DNA of 64,000 nucleotides, taken from positions 1-64,000 of the forward strand of contig NZ_JAMQGM010000056.1 of assembly GCF_023703325.1 (NCBI RefSeq). Direction: 5' to 3'. Origin of the DNA: Streptomyces meridianus (GTDB lineage: Bacteria; Actinomycetota; Actinomycetes; Streptomycetales; Streptomycetaceae). Of this stretch, positions 34,490-43,818 are shown one piece after another; within the stretch, counting starts at the first letter, position 1; each line of letters begins with the position of its first letter. A program made the position numbers and the translations under genes. Under the pieces are notes generated by a model. It saw nothing but the letters and a program-made list of their open reading frames with translations. It searched no databases and was not told the DNA's origin.

Positions 34490-35271
34490 TGGCCTGCGCC
34501 CCGGTGGGAGCGGTCCTGCTCGACCTGGAGGGCACCCTCTACGCCCGGGGTGCCGTGATCGACGGTGCGGTGGAGGCGGTGGCAGCCCTGCGTGAGCTGG
34601 GTGTGGGGCTGCGTTTCTTGACCAACACCGACTCCAAGCCCGCGGAGGGGATCCGGGCCGAACTGGCCGGCTACGGCCTCACGGTGGCGGCGGAGGAACT
34701 GTTCACACCGGTGGTGGCGGCCGCGCAACTGCTGACCGCTGCCGGTGCCCGCACCTTCCCGCTGGTCTCACGGGAGCTCCGCGATGTGCTGCCGACCCTG
34801 GCCGACGACCCCCCGTACAGCCATGTGGTGATCGGGGACTGCCGGGACACGCTGGACTATGCCGCGCTCGACGGCGCCTTCCGTGCCGTACGGGATGGGG
34901 CGCAGCTGCTCGCCCTGCAAAAGGGCCGCTACTTCAAGCGGGCCGACGGGGACCACCTGGACACCGGCGCGATGGTTGCGGCCGTCGAGTACGCCACCGG
35001 AACCGAGGCGCGGGTGCTGGGGAAACCGGCCACCGACTTCTTCGAACTCGCGGCCCTCTCCCTGGACGTACCCGTCACCGCGTGCGTGGTGGTCGGCGAC
35101 GACGCGACGACCGACATCGCGGGGGGCCGCGCCACCGGGCTCAGGACCGTACAGGTGCGCACGGGAAAGTACGAGGACCAGCGGGCCGAGGGGCTGACCG
35201 GGCAGGCCACCCACGAGCTGGACTCCGTGGCCGGCCTGCCCCGGCTGATCCGGGAGTGGGGCGTCGCATGA
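34489..35271 (+). CDS. HAD phosphatase of the LHPP/HDHD2-like (HAD-IIA) group
   Basis: 260 residues, ATG 34489 overlapping the previous stop. Motif I is VLLDLEGTLYARG (nucleophile Asp; the usual second Asp is Glu). Motif II is LRFLTNTDSKP. The cap segment LLALQKGRYFKRADGDHLDT and motifs III/IV GKPATDFFELAA and VVVGDDATTDIAGG closely resemble LHPP/HDHD2, which hydrolyse P-N bonds (phosphohistidine, phospholysine) and pyrophosphate. Probably dephosphorylates an intermediate or product in this pathway. Substrate inferred only from resemblance. Confidence 0.8.
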   Translation: MACAPVGAVLLDLEGTLYARGAVIDGAVEAVAALRELGVGLRFLTNTDSKPAEGIRAELAGYGLTVAAEELFTPVVAAAQLLTAAGARTFPLVSRELRDVLPTLADDPPYSHVVIGDCRDTLDYAALDGAFRAVRDGAQLLALQKGRYFKRADGDHLDTGAMVAAVEYATGTEARVLGKPATDFFELAALSLDVPVTACVVVGDDATTDIAGGRATGLRTVQVRTGKYEDQRAEGLTGQATHELDSVAGLPRLIREWGVA

Positions 35272-37052
35272 CCGTGTACTGGGTGGTCTGGGACGCCGGG
35301 GCGCACTGGGTCGTGGACCGGCTGGAACGCGAGGGCGCGCTGCCCGCCGTCACACGGATGCGGGAGCGTGGTGTCTTCGCGGCGGCGCGCCCCGCACACC
35401 CCAACTGCCAGACCCCGCCGTCCCTCGCGACCCTGTTCACCGGCACCTGGCCGGCCGAGCATCAGGTCACCGGGTACACCGTGCCGGGTGCGGGAGAGGG
35501 TGTCGCCAGTCACGTCAGCGGCTTCTCACCAGGTTTCCCCGCCACGCCCCCGGTGTGGGAGGCGATGTCCGAGAACGATCTGACCAGCGCGCTCGTGCAC
35601 GCCCCCTGGGTCTTCGGCGCCGACGATCGCGTCGGCCCGCACATCGACGCGGCGGTGGAGGCGTACAGCGGTCGGCTGGCCCGGCACGCGCTGCACACGC
35701 TGGACCCCGGTCCCGGGAACCAGCTCTGGGACCTCGGCGGGTTCCGCGTCGAAGCCGTGGTCGAGTGGGCCCGGGGCGGCTCGCGGCGGGTACGGATCAC
35801 CGGCGGCGACCGACTGCTGCTCGGGTCCGACGAGGGCTGGCAGCCCTTCGCACTGGACCGCGACCACGGCACCTGGATGCGCTGTCTCCGGGTGGGCGAA
35901 CGGCTGATGCTGGTGCACACGGGGCTCTGGCGGGGCCGTATCGCCGGGCGCAACCCGAAGACGACGCATCGCCTCGCGCAGTGCCCGCCGTTCGCCGGCG
36001 AGGGGGTAGGACCGCTCTACCGCCAAGGTGCGTTCGGCCCCCGGCTGGCCGAGGGCGGGGACGGCTCGGCCGAGGAGGTCTTCCTCTCCTCGGTGGAGTG
36101 CGTCGCCCGCTCCTTCGGTGCTGCGGCCGACGCCGTCCTTCAGACCCATGAAGCGGACCTGGTCGTCGTCTATCTGCCGATGACCGACGACGTGGGCCAC
36201 GAGTTCCTGGGCTGGTGCGACGAGCGGAGCGCGGCCCACCGGCCGGACATCGCCGAGCGGGTGTGGTCGTACATCCGGCGCTGCTACACCTGGTCGGACG
36301 CGATTCTCGGGCGGGTCCTCGACCGGGCCTGCGACGAGGACACCGTGGTGCTCGGTGCGGACCACGGCATGGTCGGCAGCACTCACCTGGTACATCTCAA
36401 CGACCAGTTGGTGCGCGCGGGCCTGGCGGTGCGCGATGTCGGCGGAGACCTGGACCCGGAGGGTTCCCAGGTCTTCTACCACCCGGCGAACAACGGCTCC
36501 CTGTGGGCCGCCGGGAGTACGGCCGCCGATCCCGTACGGGCCCGCCACGCCCTCTCGCAGGCGAGGGCCGCCCTGTCATCGATCACGGACCCCGAGACGG
36601 GCCGCCCCGTCGTGACCGGCTTCGTCGGCCACGACGGGGAGCCACTCACGGATGGGCGGGCGGGCCCCGCTGTGTCCTATGTCGTCCTGGCGGACGACTA
36701 CCAACCCAGTGCCCGGCTGCTGGGTGGGGGCCCGGTGGTGCGGCGGGTCGCCAAGACCGGGGCCCACGTGGTCAACACCGGTGACAGCAGGCTGCACGCG
36801 ATCCACGCGGCGGTCGGCCCAGGAATCCGGCCCGGCACCGCGGCCGGTGTCATCGACAACACCCTGCCGGCCGCGCTGGTCCTCGGTCAGCTGGGCCTGG
36901 CCGGGACGCCGCAAGCCGGTGGCGCACCGGCCCTATCGATCCGATCGACGAAAGATGATGCACATGCCGTCCGGCTTTCCCCATTTCCTCTCTCCCGACG
37001 GGCTGACGGCTCGTCGCCGTGCGCAGGTGGCGGCCTTTCTCGAAAGCCGTGA
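35268..37052 (+). CDS. Alkaline phosphatase superfamily protein (type I phosphodiesterase/nucleotide pyrophosphatase-like)
   Basis: 594 residues, ATGA overlap at 35268. N-terminal VVWDAGAHWVVDRL supplies the first metal Asp. PNCQTPPSLATLFTGTWP carries the Thr/Ser nucleophile region. LPMTDDVGHEFLGW and VVLGADHGMVGSTHLVHLND supply the other Asp/His ligands of the two-metal site. Cytoplasmic by lack of a signal peptide. Likely cleaves a phosphodiester, pyrophosphate or phosphonate-type bond in a nucleotide intermediate. The last 40 residues are low complexity and overlap the next gene by about 98 bases, so the true end of the fold is earlier. Confidence 0.78.
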   Translation: MTVYWVVWDAGAHWVVDRLEREGALPAVTRMRERGVFAAARPAHPNCQTPPSLATLFTGTWPAEHQVTGYTVPGAGEGVASHVSGFSPGFPATPPVWEAMSENDLTSALVHAPWVFGADDRVGPHIDAAVEAYSGRLARHALHTLDPGPGNQLWDLGGFRVEAVVEWARGGSRRVRITGGDRLLLGSDEGWQPFALDRDHGTWMRCLRVGERLMLVHTGLWRGRIAGRNPKTTHRLAQCPPFAGEGVGPLYRQGAFGPRLAEGGDGSAEEVFLSSVECVARSFGAAADAVLQTHEADLVVVYLPMTDDVGHEFLGWCDERSAAHRPDIAERVWSYIRRCYTWSDAILGRVLDRACDEDTVVLGADHGMVGSTHLVHLNDQLVRAGLAVRDVGGDLDPEGSQVFYHPANNGSLWAAGSTAADPVRARHALSQARAALSSITDPETGRPVVTGFVGHDGEPLTDGRAGPAVSYVVLADDYQPSARLLGGGPVVRRVAKTGAHVVNTGDSRLHAIHAAVGPGIRPGTAAGVIDNTLPAALVLGQLGLAGTPQAGGAPALSIRSTKDDAHAVRLSPFPLSRRADGSSPCAGGGLSRKP

Positions 37053-38073
37053 CCTGGACCCCGTGTGGCTGTCCGAGCTGATGCGCGAACGCGTCGGCGC
37101 GGGCATGCTGCTGTTGACCAGCTCCCCCGTGCACGGGCTGGCCAACCCGACCAGCGACCTGGACTTCATCCGGATCCAGGAGGCCGCGATCGACGGCCCT
37201 CGCATATCGACCAAGATCTTCGAGAACGGCCACCATCTGGAGGTCGTGTCGTTCAGCGAAGCCGAACTGGCTGCCGGCCTTGAGGAGCTGAGCCGGCTCG
37301 CGGACCTCCCGGCAGAGCAGACCGTGGCAGGTTTCCGCATCTGGGACAAGCAGCGCGAACCGCGCCGGAAGCAGACCGAGCGCATCGTCAACGGCCTGGC
37401 GATGGACGGCTCGGCGCCCTACCTGCGGTGGCTGCCCGCACTCAGCCGAATCTGGAGCCGGGCGGCCCTGCAGACCGCGATCGAGCAGGTCGTGCACGCC
37501 ACGCTCGCCGAAGCCGCCGGCGAGACCCGAGGGCGTGTGGGCTACGCGTACAACGTGTTGCTGCACCTGATGGACGGCCTGCTCTCGCACCACGGCGATG
37601 TGTACACCACCCGCAAGTGGTACGTGCTGCGCTGGACCCGGCTGATGGCCGAGGGCGCCTGGCACGACGAGCGACTCCAGGCGGCGGCCACCGGCCTGGA
37701 ACGCCTGCGCAAGGAAGTTCACACCTTCCTCGACCCTGCCGCGGCCGGTGGGCCGCTGGCAGCACCGTTCGCCGAGTTGGTCATGGACGCCGTACGGGCC
37801 ACCGGCACAGCCCGAGCGGTCACGGTGGGCGTCGAACCCACCGGTCAGGCAAAGGCCTTCCTACCCGGTGCCTCGCTACTGCTGGGGACGGGGAGCGGTG
37901 TGGTGCTGCCGGGCTTCGCCACCGAGTCGGCCCTGCCGTTCACAGGTGCCCCAGCCGGCCTGGACGAGCTCGCCGCGCTGGACGCGTCGACCGCCGCCTC
38001 CCTGCTGCGGGCGCTGCGGGCGGGCGCGGCCCGGCTGCGGATCGGCTACCTGGGTGAGGAGGCCGGGCGATGA
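36955..38073 (+). CDS. Nucleotidyltransferase-fold protein
   Basis: 372 residues if ATG 36955 (MMHMPSGFPHFL) is used; ATG 36964 is an alternative and neither has a strong ribosome site. LLLTSSPVHGLANPTSDLDFIRI matches the pol-beta nucleotidyltransferase pattern (hG/S-S ... DxD) with LEVVSFSEAEL as the possible third acidic strand. The following helical region (YAYNVLLHLMDGLLSHHGD, TTRKWYVLRW) resembles substrate-binding domains of such enzymes. It may transfer a nucleotide to a small molecule or protein. Confidence 0.6.
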   Translation: MMHMPSGFPHFLSPDGLTARRRAQVAAFLESRDLDPVWLSELMRERVGAGMLLLTSSPVHGLANPTSDLDFIRIQEAAIDGPRISTKIFENGHHLEVVSFSEAELAAGLEELSRLADLPAEQTVAGFRIWDKQREPRRKQTERIVNGLAMDGSAPYLRWLPALSRIWSRAALQTAIEQVVHATLAEAAGETRGRVGYAYNVLLHLMDGLLSHHGDVYTTRKWYVLRWTRLMAEGAWHDERLQAAATGLERLRKEVHTFLDPAAAGGPLAAPFAELVMDAVRATGTARAVTVGVEPTGQAKAFLPGASLLLGTGSGVVLPGFATESALPFTGAPAGLDELAALDASTAASLLRALRAGAARLRIGYLGEEAGR

Positions 38074-38684
38074 CGACGTACACCGCGATGGGCGGCGGCG
38101 ACCACGACATGACCGGGGACCGCGGCCGGACGCCGCGCACATCGCGTGGCGCGGGTGAGCTCATGGCCTTCCCTTCGGTACGGGCCGGTCACGTCATGGC
38201 GGGTCAGCAGGCCGTCGAGGTATGGGTACAGGCCGCCTGGCTGATGCTGGCCGAGGGACGGGCCTACATCGAGGACCTCGAAGGGGGCACCGAACAGCCA
38301 CAGATGCAGCAGGCCGCGAAGCTCCGCTTCCTGGAGCAGTTACTCGACATCGACCAACGGCTGGCAGGGCGGGTCGCCGTGGACGACGCGCACTGCCTAG
38401 CGCTCGCGCTCGAATACGGGATGCGCGAAGTGGTCGACGCGACCGGCCCCGAGCTGGCCGAAGTCTTCGGTCTCCACGAGGAGTTCGGTGGCGACATCTG
38501 CGCGGTCGACGAGATCCACGTGCTATGGGAGCGGCTGCTGGACGCCTTTCCCGGTGAGCTGCCCGACCGGCTGGTCGCCGAGGGGCAGCGGGACATGCTG
38601 CGGACCCTGCGGGTCTGGGCCGAACTCGCCCGTACGGCCGGGCTCGACATCGGGTTCCTGGCCCCCTTCATGAAGGCCGCCTGA
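38070..38684 (+). CDS. Conserved-looking protein of unknown function
   Basis: 204 residues, ATGA overlap with the preceding gene; an internal ATG at 38163 (MAFPSVRAGHVMAGQQAVEV) could be the real start, since the first 31 residues are low complexity. The body is alpha-helical (VWVQAAWLMLAEGRAYIEDL, MLRTLRVWAELARTAGLDIG) without Cys clusters or transmembrane segments. I do not recognise it. Its position within a tightly coupled operon argues that it is functional. Confidence 0.6.
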   Translation: MTTYTAMGGGDHDMTGDRGRTPRTSRGAGELMAFPSVRAGHVMAGQQAVEVWVQAAWLMLAEGRAYIEDLEGGTEQPQMQQAAKLRFLEQLLDIDQRLAGRVAVDDAHCLALALEYGMREVVDATGPELAEVFGLHEEFGGDICAVDEIHVLWERLLDAFPGELPDRLVAEGQRDMLRTLRVWAELARTAGLDIGFLAPFMKAA

Positions 38685-38714
38685 AACCGTCCGCAACACA
38701 GAAGTGAGGTGCAC

Positions 38715-39164
38715 ATGCCTGAGGTTCAGGCGGACACGCTGATCGAGGGACGTACCCCGGACGAGGTGTGGGCGATCGTCAAGGACAGCTCGCTCGTCGC
38801 CTCGCGTGCCCGGCACGTGGTGGCCGTACAGCCGCAGTACGACCAGGACACGACGTTTCGCATCAACGAGTGGACCGTGCTGCTCAACGGCAGCGAGGTG
38901 ACCTGGCGGCAACGGGAGGCCGCCGGCCCCGGGCTGCGGCTGCGCTTCGAGCAGACCGCCGGCGACCTGGAGACGCTGTCGGGCGAGTGGTCCTTAACCG
39001 CAGCGGGCACCGGCACCCGGATCTCGCTCGCGCTCGACTACGAGCTGGGCGTCGATGGGCTCGCGCCCCTGCTCGAACCCATCTGGTCCCAGTCCTTCCA
39101 GGCACACGCGGACGAACTGCTGCGAGCCCTCACGACCTGCGCCGCGCAAAAGAGAGCGATCTGA
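38715..39164 (+). CDS. SRPBCC/START-like protein (polyketide cyclase/aromatase fold)
   Basis: 149 residues from ATG 38715 (GAGGT; GTG 38709 possible). Pattern of a helix-grip fold: ADTLIEGRTPDEVWAIVKD, then beta strands including FRINEWTVLLNGSEVTWRQRE, and a long C-terminal helix LEPIWSQSFQAHADELLRAL. Such proteins bind hydrophobic or aromatic intermediates or act as cyclases. Here it may bind a pathway intermediate. Confidence 0.65.
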   Translation: MPEVQADTLIEGRTPDEVWAIVKDSSLVASRARHVVAVQPQYDQDTTFRINEWTVLLNGSEVTWRQREAAGPGLRLRFEQTAGDLETLSGEWSLTAAGTGTRISLALDYELGVDGLAPLLEPIWSQSFQAHADELLRALTTCAAQKRAI

Positions 39165-39166
39165 GC

Positions 39167-40240
39167 ATGAGTGTCTACCTGAACTTCCTGCACACCACCG
39201 TGCGCTTCGACGTGGCCGAGGACGCGGAGGGCGTATTCGCGCCCGTTCGCCGCTTCTTCCGGCATGTGATCGCGCCGACCGCGGCCGGCGAGGTCACCTT
39301 CTCCGTCGATGTGCGCTCCTACCACCCGGACGCGGACGTCGCCCCCGAGGTCTGGGAGCTGCCGCAGTCGGTCATCCGGCGAAGCAACGCCGCCGAGTTC
39401 AACTTCGACGCGCACGTCGTCGACGCCGGCGGCCGTCGGCAATACATCAACCGGGCCACTTTGCTCGACGCCCCGGCCGACACCGCGAAGGACAACACCT
39501 TCGTCGTCCGAATCACCGAGCGGTCCACGGTGCAGGTCCTGGACTTCGTGCGCGATCTCGTCATCCGGCACGAGGAGAACCTCGGCACGGTGGTGCTGCA
39601 CGCCTCCGGACTGCACCGGGACGGCGAGGCCGTGATCATCGCCGGGCCCAAGGGCGCGGGCAAAACCACCACTCTGCTGTCGGCCCTGCGTCGGCCGGGC
39701 TGGAAGTACTTCACCGGGGACAAGCTCTTCTGCACGATCGAGGACGGCGAGATCCTCGTCCACCCCTGGCGCGACTACCCCTATGTGGGGGTCGGCACGA
39801 TCCGGGCGGACGCCCGGCTGGAGCAGATGGTCCGCGACGATGTCGACGACCGGATCGACACGTATGAGCCCGGCCACAAGATCCTGATCGACCCCGACGT
39901 CTTCGAGTCCTGGCTCGGCGCGGAGTTCACGGCCGAGCCCAAGCGGCTGACCGCGCTGCTGCTGCCCGAGGTCATGCCCGGGGAGCCGCTGACCGTACGG
40001 CACCTCACGGATCCCAACGAGCGCTGGGCGCACTTGAACAAGATCGTGGACCGCCAGGTCGACACCACCTTCTTCACCTGGCAGACCTACCTGGTCCCCG
40101 ACTACACGACGTTCTACCGGGGCCTGGCCGAACTGCGCACGGTCCTCGGCTCCGTGGACATGGTGCGACTGCGCGGCACCCTCGACGTCGACCCTGAGGC
40201 TGTCCTGACCCGGACCGCTGACAAGGAGAACGCACGATGA
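39167..40240 (+). CDS. HPr-kinase-like P-loop protein
   Basis: 357 residues, ATG 39167 just after the upstream stop. The N-terminal 150 residues form a beta-rich domain. The P-loop GPKGAGKTT (160-168), preceded by GLHRDGEAVIIA, is typical of HPr kinase/phosphorylase C-domain relatives (compare ASGLHRDG...GPSGAGKTT) that are found as tailoring kinases in natural-product gene clusters. WKYFTGDKLFCTIEDGEI follows, where HPrK has its catalytic region. Likely phosphorylates a small molecule or peptide. Separated by 4-nt overlap from the next kinase. Confidence 0.72.
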   Translation: MSVYLNFLHTTVRFDVAEDAEGVFAPVRRFFRHVIAPTAAGEVTFSVDVRSYHPDADVAPEVWELPQSVIRRSNAAEFNFDAHVVDAGGRRQYINRATLLDAPADTAKDNTFVVRITERSTVQVLDFVRDLVIRHEENLGTVVLHASGLHRDGEAVIIAGPKGAGKTTTLLSALRRPGWKYFTGDKLFCTIEDGEILVHPWRDYPYVGVGTIRADARLEQMVRDDVDDRIDTYEPGHKILIDPDVFESWLGAEFTAEPKRLTALLLPEVMPGEPLTVRHLTDPNERWAHLNKIVDRQVDTTFFTWQTYLVPDYTTFYRGLAELRTVLGSVDMVRLRGTLDVDPEAVLTRTADKENAR

Positions 40241-40797
40241 AGGCCGACACTCGCCGCAGCCTGCGGATATCCGTCGTGGGCCTGGCTGGTGCGGGCAAGT
40301 CCACCTGCGCCTCCCTCATCGAGGAGTTCGCCGGGAACAAATGGTTGACCCACGCGCGGATCAAGCTCGCCAAGCCGCTGTACGACCTTCAGGAGCAGGT
40401 GTACCGGAGGGCCGGCGGCTCGCTTCACGAGGGTGCGCAGGATCAGGTCTTGATGGAGGCGCTCGCCGACGCGATGCGGCGCGTTCGCCCAGACTCGCTC
40501 GCCGCCGACTTCACCGCCCGCCTCGCGGACACCGACGCCGATCTCGTCGTCAACGACGACCTGCGCGACCCGCACGTGGATGCCCCGGCCCTGCGCGGCC
40601 ACGGCTTCCGCGTCCTGCGCATCACCTGTGACGAGGAGCTGCGCAGGCAGCGGCTGGCCGGCCGGGGAGATCCCTCCCGCGCCGACCGTTCGACCCGGGA
40701 GATCGACCTGATCACTCCCGATGCCACGATCGACAACGGGGCGGGCATGGACGAATACAGGTCCGCCGTCCACGAGGTGCTGGAGAGCTGGCTGTGA
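40237..40797 (+). CDS. Small P-loop nucleoside/nucleotide kinase-like protein
   Basis: 186 residues. Walker A GLAGAGKST (15-23). LVVNDDLRDPHVDAPALRGH and VLRITCDEELRRQRLAGRGD resemble dNMP kinase/dephospho-CoA-kinase relatives (LID arginines). C-terminal NGAGMDEYRSAVHEVL ends the fold. ATGA overlaps on both sides. Substrate probably a nucleotide handled by the adjacent deaminase-like proteins. Confidence 0.72.
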   Translation: MKADTRRSLRISVVGLAGAGKSTCASLIEEFAGNKWLTHARIKLAKPLYDLQEQVYRRAGGSLHEGAQDQVLMEALADAMRRVRPDSLAADFTARLADTDADLVVNDDLRDPHVDAPALRGHGFRVLRITCDEELRRQRLAGRGDPSRADRSTREIDLITPDATIDNGAGMDEYRSAVHEVLESWL

Positions 40798-41321
40798 TCC
40801 TGAGCGGACCCGAGATCCTGTCCGAGGTACGTGCCGGGCGGATCCACATCGACGACTTCGATCCCGAGCGGCTGGAGCCGAACAGCTACGGCTTCCGTCT
40901 CGCCGACGACATCCTCTGGTACGAGCAGGACGTGATCGACTGCTTCGAACCGCCGAAGGCCAAGCACATCAGGATGGGCCCCGAGGGCGTGGTGCTACAA
41001 CCGGACCGCTTCTACCTCGGCGGCACCATGGAGGCGATGGGCAGCCCGCACTATGCGGCCACCCTCTACGCCTGCCGGTCGGCGTCGACCCTCGGAATCT
41101 GGATCCAGTTCTCCGCCCCGCTCGGGCACAGCGGAGCGGTCTTCCCGTGGACGCTGGAGATGAAGGTCGCGCACCCGGTGCGGGTCTATCCCGGGATGAC
41201 GATCGGAAAGCTGGCCTTCTGGTCGATGCAGGGCGGGCCGGTCGGCTACGACGGCAAGTACACGGGCTCCACCTCCGCCGTGGCGTCCCGCCTGAGTCTG
41301 GACATCCGTGTCCCAGATTGA
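40794..41321 (+). CDS. Stand-alone dCTP-deaminase-like protein
   Basis: 175 residues, GTG 40794 in a GTGA overlap. Homologous along its length to residues 1-165 of the fusion protein at 30735 (EPNSYGFRLADDI, RVYPGMTIGKLAF). It keeps the catalytic Glu (Glu122, WTLEMK) but has CRSASTLG where Dcd has RSSxxRLG, so the catalytic Arg is missing. This is the reverse of the fusion protein, which has Arg99 and Gln122. Dcd-family active sites form at subunit interfaces of a trimer, so a mixed trimer could reconstitute one. Confidence 0.78.
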   Translation: MILSGPEILSEVRAGRIHIDDFDPERLEPNSYGFRLADDILWYEQDVIDCFEPPKAKHIRMGPEGVVLQPDRFYLGGTMEAMGSPHYAATLYACRSASTLGIWIQFSAPLGHSGAVFPWTLEMKVAHPVRVYPGMTIGKLAFWSMQGGPVGYDGKYTGSTSAVASRLSLDIRVPD

Positions 41322-41591
41322 ACTCTTCCGGGTCTTGACGGCACTCGCCCTGCTGCTGGCCGCGGCCGGGCTGGTCTTCTCGGGCACCTGGCGGAGAACC
41401 AGCTCGTCGAGTGCGTCGAGTACCGGCGTGAGGTCCGCCCCCGCCTGGTCGCCGCTCAGGCCCACCCCGTGCTCCGCTCTCGCCCGCCCCGCCCCCATCC
41501 TCTCTTCACCGGTCTGGTCAGGGCCCCCGTCGACCGCATCACCGCCACTCCTTCGGCGATCACCTCCGCACACTATTAAGGAGCCCCTCCT
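41322..41591 (+). other. Gap with a hydrophobic, possibly broken ORF
   Basis: A frame starting at GTG 41308 reads SQIELFRVLTALALLLAAAG then loses character. Another plus frame continues with ENQLVECVEYRREVRPRLVA and RPHPLFTGLVRAPVDRIT up to a stop at about 41578, suggesting one frameshifted small gene. AAGGAG at 41578-41583 serves the next gene. Confidence 0.35.
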
Positions 41592-42851
41592 GTGAGCACC
41601 TTTCCGGGCCACCGCCCGGTCGTCGCGATAGTCGACGCCTACTCCTCAGCCAGCCACCTCGCACCGCTCTTCCGCGCCCGGGGCTACGACTGCCTGCACA
41701 TTCAGAGCCTGGAGCAGCCGCCCGCCGCCTTCGCCGCGTCCTTCAGGCCCGGCGACTTCATCGCCACCGTGGTCCACTGCGGCGACGCGGCCGAGACACT
41801 GACCGGCATCGCCCCATACGCCCCGGTCGCTCTGCTGGCCGGCGCGGAGATCGGCGTCGAGCTGGCCGATGTGCTCAGCGAGGCGCTGGGACTGCGCACC
41901 AACGGCACCGCGCTCAGCAGCGCCCGGCGGGACAAGTTCCGCATGCTGGAGACGGTCAAGGCCGCCGGGGTACCGGCCGTCGAACAGGTCCTGGCCACCG
42001 ACCTGGACACGCTGCTGGACTGGTACGGCGAGTCCGACCGTACCGTGGTGCTCAAGCCGGTCCGCAGTGCACTGAACGACGGGGTGTCCTTCTGCAGCAC
42101 GGTCGGTGACGTAGGGGCCGCTTTCGAATCGCTCGTCGGCGCAGACAGCGCACTCGGGCTGCGTAACGACGCCGTGGTCGCTCAGGAGTACCTGGTAGGG
42201 GCGGAGTACTACGTCAACACTGTGAGCCTGGACGGCAAGCACTACGTGTGCGACGTGTGGAAGACCCAGCACCTCAAGGTCAACGGTGTACGCGACCTGC
42301 TCGGCGGGTCGGCGCTGCTGGTCCGTCGGGGCCCTGAACAGGATTTGCTGACCGAGTACACGTTCTCCGTGCTGGACGCACTCGGCGTCCGGCACGGCCC
42401 GGCCCACACCGAGTTGAAGCTGACACCACAGGGCCCCCGGCTGGTCGAGACCGGCGCCCGGGTGTGCGGTGCCATGCTCCCCCTGCTGACCCGGGCAGCG
42501 ATCGGCGAGAGCCAGCTGGAGTGGACGGCGCTCGCCTACACGGACCCCGAGGCCTTCGACGCCCGCCGGCACACCGACTACGAGGTGGCCCGGCACGCCG
42601 TGTGCGTCAACATGATCGCGCCCGAGGCAGGCAAGCTCGTCGACTACCCGAAGATGACCGAACTGCGCGCGCTGGAGAGCTTCCACGACGTCCTGCTGAA
42701 GGTGCGGCCCGGCGACGAGATCGCGCGGACGGTCAACGACCTCACATACCCGATGCTCGTGCACCTCCTGCACGAGGTGGAGGGCGTGGTGACGCACGAC
42801 TACATGACCGCCCGCTACCTTGACGGTGAGGGCTTCTACGATGTCGTCTAA
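41592..42851 (+). CDS. ATP-grasp amino-acid/peptide ligase
   Basis: 419 residues, GTG 41592 with a perfect AAGGAG. N-terminal pre-ATP-grasp domain (1-110). ATP-binding loop segment RTVVLKPVRSALNDGVSFC. Hinge VVAQEYLVGAEYYVNTVSLD. Mg-binding region HTELKLTPQGPRLVETGARV. Related in layout to the ATP-grasp enzyme at 10713 but only distantly similar. Expected to form an amide by way of an acyl phosphate, attaching an amino acid to the pathway product. Overlaps the transporter gene by 11 bases. Confidence 0.82.
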   Translation: MSTFPGHRPVVAIVDAYSSASHLAPLFRARGYDCLHIQSLEQPPAAFAASFRPGDFIATVVHCGDAAETLTGIAPYAPVALLAGAEIGVELADVLSEALGLRTNGTALSSARRDKFRMLETVKAAGVPAVEQVLATDLDTLLDWYGESDRTVVLKPVRSALNDGVSFCSTVGDVGAAFESLVGADSALGLRNDAVVAQEYLVGAEYYVNTVSLDGKHYVCDVWKTQHLKVNGVRDLLGGSALLVRRGPEQDLLTEYTFSVLDALGVRHGPAHTELKLTPQGPRLVETGARVCGAMLPLLTRAAIGESQLEWTALAYTDPEAFDARRHTDYEVARHAVCVNMIAPEAGKLVDYPKMTELRALESFHDVLLKVRPGDEIARTVNDLTYPMLVHLLHEVEGVVTHDYMTARYLDGEGFYDVV

Positions 42852-43818
42852 CCGCCGCCTCGTCCTGGCCGTCGGCCCCCTGCTGGTGTTGGGCTACTGC
42901 GTCATCAACTCAACCAAGTCGGTCTTCGAGGGCGCCCTGGTCCAGGACCTCTCGCCGGAGTTCATCGCCTTCAACTCCTTCGTCGTGGCCCAGGCCTTCT
43001 ATTTCCTCACCCTGCGCGACAAGCGGGAGCTGAAGGCCGTGGTGAGGCGCTGTCTGCCGGACGTGGTAATGCTCAACCTCTCCACAGCGGTCTGCTGGAT
43101 CGCGGTGCTGTACGCGTTCACCGCCTTCGAGCCGGCCATGGCCAACTCGATGATCATCGGTCTGGGACCGGCCGTCACCATCGCACTCGGATTCAAGCTG
43201 CGGCCCGGTACGAAGGCGCTCCCGCTGGAGCTGGCCGCGGCCGGAGCGATGCTCGTCGCCATGGCGTACCTGCTGATCGCGGCCTCCAATGGGGAGTCGG
43301 CCATCGGGGATGTTCCGACTGGAAAGCTGGTCTTCGGGATCGTGATGTGTGTGCTGACCACCATCTCGCTGTCGGGGGTTACGTACTACACGAAGCGGCT
43401 CGGTGACGCGGGGATGTCGGTGCGGCAGATGATGGCCTCCCGGTTCGTGGCATTGATCGTCGCCACCCTCGTCATCCTGGTAGCGCGCGGCAGTTACGGT
43501 CCTTACTCCCCGGACAACGTCGGCGCCATCCTCGCCATCAGCCTCGTCGGCGTGATCGTCTCGCTCTACCTGCTCCAGCAGGGCATCGTACGGACCGAGC
43601 CGATCACGGTCTCGATGCTGTTCGGGACGAACCTGGTCATCACCTACGTGGTCCAGTACGTCGACCCGCGGCTGCACCAGTCGGAGGACACCTTCTACGG
43701 CGTCCTGGCGATCTCCCTGGCCATGTGCCTGGGCACCTGGGCCCGCTGGCGGGCGAGCAAGCGGGACGCCGGGGAGCCCACGCACGACAAGAGACCCCAG
43801 GCGGAGGCGAAGGCGTGA
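42841..43818 (+). CDS. EamA/DMT-family exporter
   Basis: 325 residues from ATG 42841 (a start at 42820 would lie inside the ligase frame). Ten hydrophobic helices in two EamA repeats; ALYAFTAFEPAMANSMIIGLGP-type and LLQQGIVRTEPITVSMLFG segments match drug/metabolite transporters. Coupled to the ligase, so it likely exports the finished product. C-terminal tail polar. Confidence 0.82.
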   Translation: MSSNRRLVLAVGPLLVLGYCVINSTKSVFEGALVQDLSPEFIAFNSFVVAQAFYFLTLRDKRELKAVVRRCLPDVVMLNLSTAVCWIAVLYAFTAFEPAMANSMIIGLGPAVTIALGFKLRPGTKALPLELAAAGAMLVAMAYLLIAASNGESAIGDVPTGKLVFGIVMCVLTTISLSGVTYYTKRLGDAGMSVRQMMASRFVALIVATLVILVARGSYGPYSPDNVGAILAISLVGVIVSLYLLQQGIVRTEPITVSMLFGTNLVITYVVQYVDPRLHQSEDTFYGVLAISLAMCLGTWARWRASKRDAGEPTHDKRPQAEAKA

